Shown here in pieces: positions 60,479 through 64,000 of a stretch of DNA of 64,000 bases (positions within the stretch are counted from its first letter, which is position 1; each line of letters opens with the position of its first letter). Both the position numbers and the translations under genes were made by a program. Source of the stretch: Rhizophagus clarus (taxonomy: Eukaryota; Glomeromycota; Glomeromycetes; Glomerales; Glomeraceae); contig BLAL01000030.1 in NCBI GenBank assembly GCA_015698045.1, forward strand, positions 1,054,001 to 1,118,000, given 5' to 3'. A model generated the notes under the pieces. That model was not told the origin of the DNA. It saw only the letters and a program-made list of their open reading frames with translations, and made no database searches.

Positions 60479-61427
60479 AACTTTGCTAAAACTCATATAA
60501 AATATTAGTGTCAGTTATGCTGAAACTATGTCAAAATACTGAAACAGTTTCAGTAGTTTTGGCAGTTTTGGCAGTTTTGGTGTTTTGACATTTTGGCACT
60601 ATATAGTAAGTTTTGGCTTTTGATATCAGACCAAATGAGTTTTGGCAGGCAACCTTACTTGCATATTAATTTTTATAACAATTGGACTAATATTTATGGA
60701 GTATTAGCTATTTTTATATTATTAATTTTTTGCAAAAAGTTGTTTTGCAATTTTAGAGTATGATTTTACTACTTTAGCCAAATAAAATTACCTTTTTCTG
60801 CTTAAGTAAAATTATTTAGCAAGATTGAAACTACTTATAATAAAAATTTTAGAATGATTAGATTAATATTCATAGAATGCGATCAAGTTTTGTACTTTTA
60901 ATTATTTATCATTTATTTGATTTTTAATTTTAAAGTGTAATTTTATTATTTTGATTAAATAAAATTAATTTCTTATGCTTAAGTAAAATTGTTCAAAACA
61001 GTTGAAAATAATTGTATTTTATTTTTTATAACTTTAAGTATAATATTTATTGAAAGGTTGGTATCCTTATAATAGTACTAATATTTAAATTTTTAATATT
61101 TTGGGTATTTAAATTAAGTTATTTATCACATTAAAATTTATTTGTATTTTAATTTTTATAATAAATTATACTATAAATATAAATTTATAAGTTATTTATA
61201 AAAGTTTTTATATATGTTATAAAATGAGTTATTTAGCAATATAAAATTTTTAATGTTATAATAAAATTTTGTTTGGCAAAGTTTAAAATAATAATTTGCT
61301 TATTGATTATAGTAAAAAATTTGGATTTTAACGTGACCTATATATATATTGTTCAGGGTCCTGACTCACAATATTTGATTGGTACAGATTAGGTGATGAA
61401 TTATCCAAATCCATCTTCTATATAATA
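60479..61427. other. Repeat debris, AT-rich
   Basis: TTTTGGCAGTTTTGGCAG repeats near 60,550-60,600 and a TTTTGGCAGGCAACCTTACTT end near 60,640 belong to the element family at 9005. ATTGTTCAGGGTCCTG at 61,350 matches the end of satellite elements A-C. No gene seen. Confidence 0.45.
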
Positions 61428-61435
61428 GCTAATAT

Positions 61436-62125
61436 CAGTGTTGGCAAGTGACATAAAATGATACAAATGATATTGGTGACATGTCACATGTCATTATATC
61501 ATTTCAAAAGGCAAATGACAAATAATTGTCATTAAAAATATATCATGTAACCTGTAATATATTTCGCATATTTATTCTATTAACTTTTTATTACATTAGA
61601 TATTTAATTTAAGTTTATCATTAAACTAACATAAACTGGCATTTCTAAAGATTCATTAAATAAATTAAGTAGATTTCATTTAGCTAATGGATTATCTACT
61701 GGATGAGTATCCTGCTTACCTACTTCAAAATTATAAGTTTCTTCATTTATAACCATCATCGCTATCTAAATGATTTTCTTTGTCAACTGACAAAAACGTG
61801 AAAAAAATTAAAATCTTTAGATTCATTTTGCATAAAATAAGATGTCATCACTTATTTTTTTTCCAAATTTAATAAACAAAATATGTTCATTAAGCTATTT
61901 TGGGTATACACGCCTAAAAGAATTACCATTAAGAAATATTTTTGCCACAAAATGTATCATCAAATGATAATGATATTATCATTTAAAAATGACACATGTC
62001 ATTTTGTTACTTGTCATTTATAAATGACATTTATTTTAAATGATACAAATTCTTACTATATCATTTTGATATCATTTGGGATCATTTAAAAATTAGTCAA
62101 ATGACATTGTCATTTGCCATCACTG
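61436..62125. mobile_element. hAT element, non-autonomous, 690 bp
   Basis: TIR CAGTGTTGGCAAGTGACA and inverse right end CAGTGATGGCAAATGACA, with perfect 8-bp duplication GCTAATAT (61,428-61,435; 62,126-62,133). Both ends are rich in AAATGACA/TGTCATTT repeats. A minus-strand relic near 61,650-61,790 (KENHLDSDDGYK; VDNPLAK, NLLNLFNESLEMP) may be a remnant of a hAT transposase linker. Confidence 0.85.
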
Positions 62126-62133
62126 GCTAATAT

Positions 62134-62449
62134 TAGGATAGGTAACATATTATTTATACATCCTATTTTTATTAGCTTTAACTTTTTGAAATAATAGGAT
62201 TTAGCCAAAGCAAAAGCTAAAATAAGATGAAAAAAAATAACATCGTCAGCTTATTAGAAAGCTTTACTTGTTTAGCCTGTTGTATAACTAATGTAATTGC
62301 TAGTATTTTTTCATAGTGTCCTTTATGGGTGGCTTTCTTAAAGTTGTCTGCTGAAACTAAAGAGTTTTGATATATCAAAATTGTTAAACCTATTTTGATA
62401 TTTTGACATTAGCCTTCCAATTTGTCAAAATGCTGAACTAATTTCAACA
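62134..62449. other. Repeat debris around pogo-like insertion
   Basis: GTTGTCTGCTGAAACTAAAG and repeated ATTTTGACAT/GTCAAAAT motifs look like part of another MITE family, continued after 62,942. No gene seen. Confidence 0.4.
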
Positions 62450-62451
62450 TA

Positions 62452-62941
62452 CAGTCAAACTTTGATGTACCGATACTCTATATACTGATAATTACTTTTA
62501 CTGATAGATTTTTGTTGTCCTGTTTTATCACTAATAAAAAAATCTTATTATACTAATATTATATATAATTTCATGATGTAACATATACTGATACTACCTT
62601 CTGGTCCCTTTATAGTAATGTATATTAAGATGTACTGATAATTTTAGTTACATTAGTATTAATTCTGGCTGGCATTATAAGTTTAGCCTGAGTTAAAAAT
62701 TGTAACTGGACATCTTTCTTAATTATATCTGAAATTAGATTTTTTTCTATAATCATGCTCACATTATACATAATATATTCAGGAAATTTTGAAAATTTTG
62801 AACTCAGAATTAAGCATAGTGCGAGCCAAAGTTAGATTTTGGTCTGCATTATAATTTACTAATTACATATATGTACCAATATTTTAATGTACTGATATTT
62901 TTTCCCAAAACTGAAAGCATCAGTACATCGAAGTTTGACTG
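62452..62941. mobile_element. pogo/Tc1-like MITE, 490 bp, TA duplication
   Basis: Starts CAGTCAAACTTTGATGTAC and ends with the inverse CAGTCAAACTTCGATGTAC, with TA on both sides. Interior repeats of ATATACTGATA. CAGT ends with a TA target fit the pogo branch of Tc1/mariner. Confidence 0.8.
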
Positions 62942-63020
62942 TATCAAAATTATTGAAACTATTTTGACATGTGATATATATAATATATACATATTAAACA
63001 GTAATCACTAATATCAATTT

Positions 63021-63860
63021 AACAAAAAAAAACCATTTTGCAACAGTTTTTTAAGTATTTAATAAAAAATGTTATGAGACATTTTTTATTTTTTAATTTT
63101 TAAGTGAAAAAACTGTTTTACAACAGTTTTTCAAGCATTTAATAAAAAACGGTATGAAATATTTTTTATTTTTTAATTTTTAAACAAAAAAACTATTTCA
63201 CAATAGATTTTCAATTATTTAATAAAAAACGTTGTAAAATATTTTTTATTTTTGAATTTTTAAATAAAAAAATCATTTTGTAACAGTTTTTAAGCATTTA
63301 ATAAAAGACGTTGCAAAACTAAAGACTTGAATAATTTGGTTCAGTTTTATTTCAATTCTGATCATAAGATTTTACTGAAAGTATTTTTCAGTTTAAAATC
63401 TTTACTGAAACATGTTTTCAGATAAAATTTTAACTAAAAACATTTTCAGTTAAAACTACTTACCAAAAACGCTTTATTTTGAAATGTTTTGTTTAGTCTA
63501 ATTCAGTTCAGTTTTTTTAAAACTGAAACTTCTTACGAATCAGTTTTTTTAAACTTTAACCATTTTCAATAAATATTTTTAACTGAAAACTTTTTCAGTT
63601 AAAAGTTCTATTCAGAAATAGTTTTCAGTAAAAATTTTAAACTGAAAAACATTTTCAGTAAAATTTTATGGGCCAGAACTAAAAACAGAACTAAAAATTG
63701 CAATTTGGAATCCTATACAAAACATTTTTTATTTTTTAACTTAAAAAAAAAAACTATTTCGCAATGGTTTTTCAATTATTTAATAAAAAATATTGCAAAA
63801 TGTTTCTTATTTTTTAATTTTTATTATAATGAATAAAACCTGTTGTAAAATATTGTGATG
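63021..63860. repeat. 80-bp satellite array, interrupted
   Basis: CAACAGTTTT-type cores recur at 63,041, 63,121, 63,201 and 63,281, an exact 80-bp period, and resume near 63,760. The period and plan (GTTGCAAAACNTTTTTTATT, TTTAATAAAAAACG) match the array in element E. Between 63,330 and 63,715 an insertion is made of ACTGAAAACATTTTTCAGT-like direct and inverted repeats. Confidence 0.7.
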
Positions 63861-63868
63861 TTTACACA

Positions 63869-64000
63869 GGTCAAATTATTGTCAACCAGATATCAATTGA
63901 TCATATACCTGATTGATGGCTGATTGATAACATATTAATGACTGATTAATGATATCTGGTTAAATAGGCATCAATCGGCTATCTAATTTCAATTAATCAT
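63869..64000. mobile_element. CACTA-type left end, runs off the window
   Basis: Begins CACAGGTCAAATTATTG and continues with TGATTGATGGCTGATTGATA and AATCGGCTATC, the repeat type of the 55,792 MITE. The right end lies beyond 64,000. Confidence 0.6.

Overview
The window looks like an AT-rich, repeat-dense nuclear region of an arbuscular mycorrhizal fungus (Glomeromycotina, most like Rhizophagus). This is an inference from gene families recognised by eye: Tnp2-type CACTA transposase, FAR1/MULE and hAT transposase relics, F-box/kelch proteins, a Crinkler-like ATPase relic and a SAM-tailed family typical of these fungi. Genes have short GT-AG introns of about 55-90 nt. No database could be searched. 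No tRNA, rRNA, CRISPR array, LTR retroelement or viral element was recognised.

Layout. 1-5.4 kb: purine-rich low-complexity element with a 21-bp minisatellite, two small inverted-repeat elements, then a 1.2-kb element holding a satellite whose units look like exon plus intron. 5.7-8.8 kb: fossil of a Crinkler-like P-loop gene with inserted MITEs. 8.9-12.5 kb: decayed MULE with recognisable terminal repeats. 13.4-13.7 kb: degenerate telomere-like repeats. 14,260-24,045: a complete 9.8-kb CACTA (EnSpm) element with 23-bp perfect TIRs, an AAT target duplication, a 1050-aa transposase (minus) and a divergent six-exon gene for an RS-rich/acidic protein (plus) carrying one in-frame TGA. 25.3-26.8 kb: purine-rich element. 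28.5 kb: possible 69-aa spliced gene. 30.6-32.2 kb: F-box/kelch gene. 36.3-41.8 kb: pseudogene of a SAM-tailed family, split by a four-layer nest of non-autonomous elements. 41.9-43 kb: Tc1/mariner relic. 44.3-46.5 kb: seven-exon gene for a disordered basic protein with a KEN box. 47.7-50.8 kb: two more purine/pyrimidine elements, one with three small spliced-looking exons. 51.9-52.6 kb: hAT-like MITE with an 80-bp satellite. 53.8-57.3 kb: three-layer transposon nest. 57.5-64 kb: further MITEs, a second 80-bp satellite array and CACTA-type ends.

Functionally the window is two or three host genes embedded in transposons. The CACTA element is the most complete. Its CACAGGTCRAA terminus recurs at a fold-back MITE (55,792-56,154), at a lone right end (60,478) and at a left end running off the window (63,869), so a family of dependants is likely. 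The most unusual theme is that several non-autonomous elements carry arrays or modules with correctly ordered donor, branch-like and acceptor signals around 13-41-nt exon-like blocks. This suggests elements shaped to be handled by the spliceosome.
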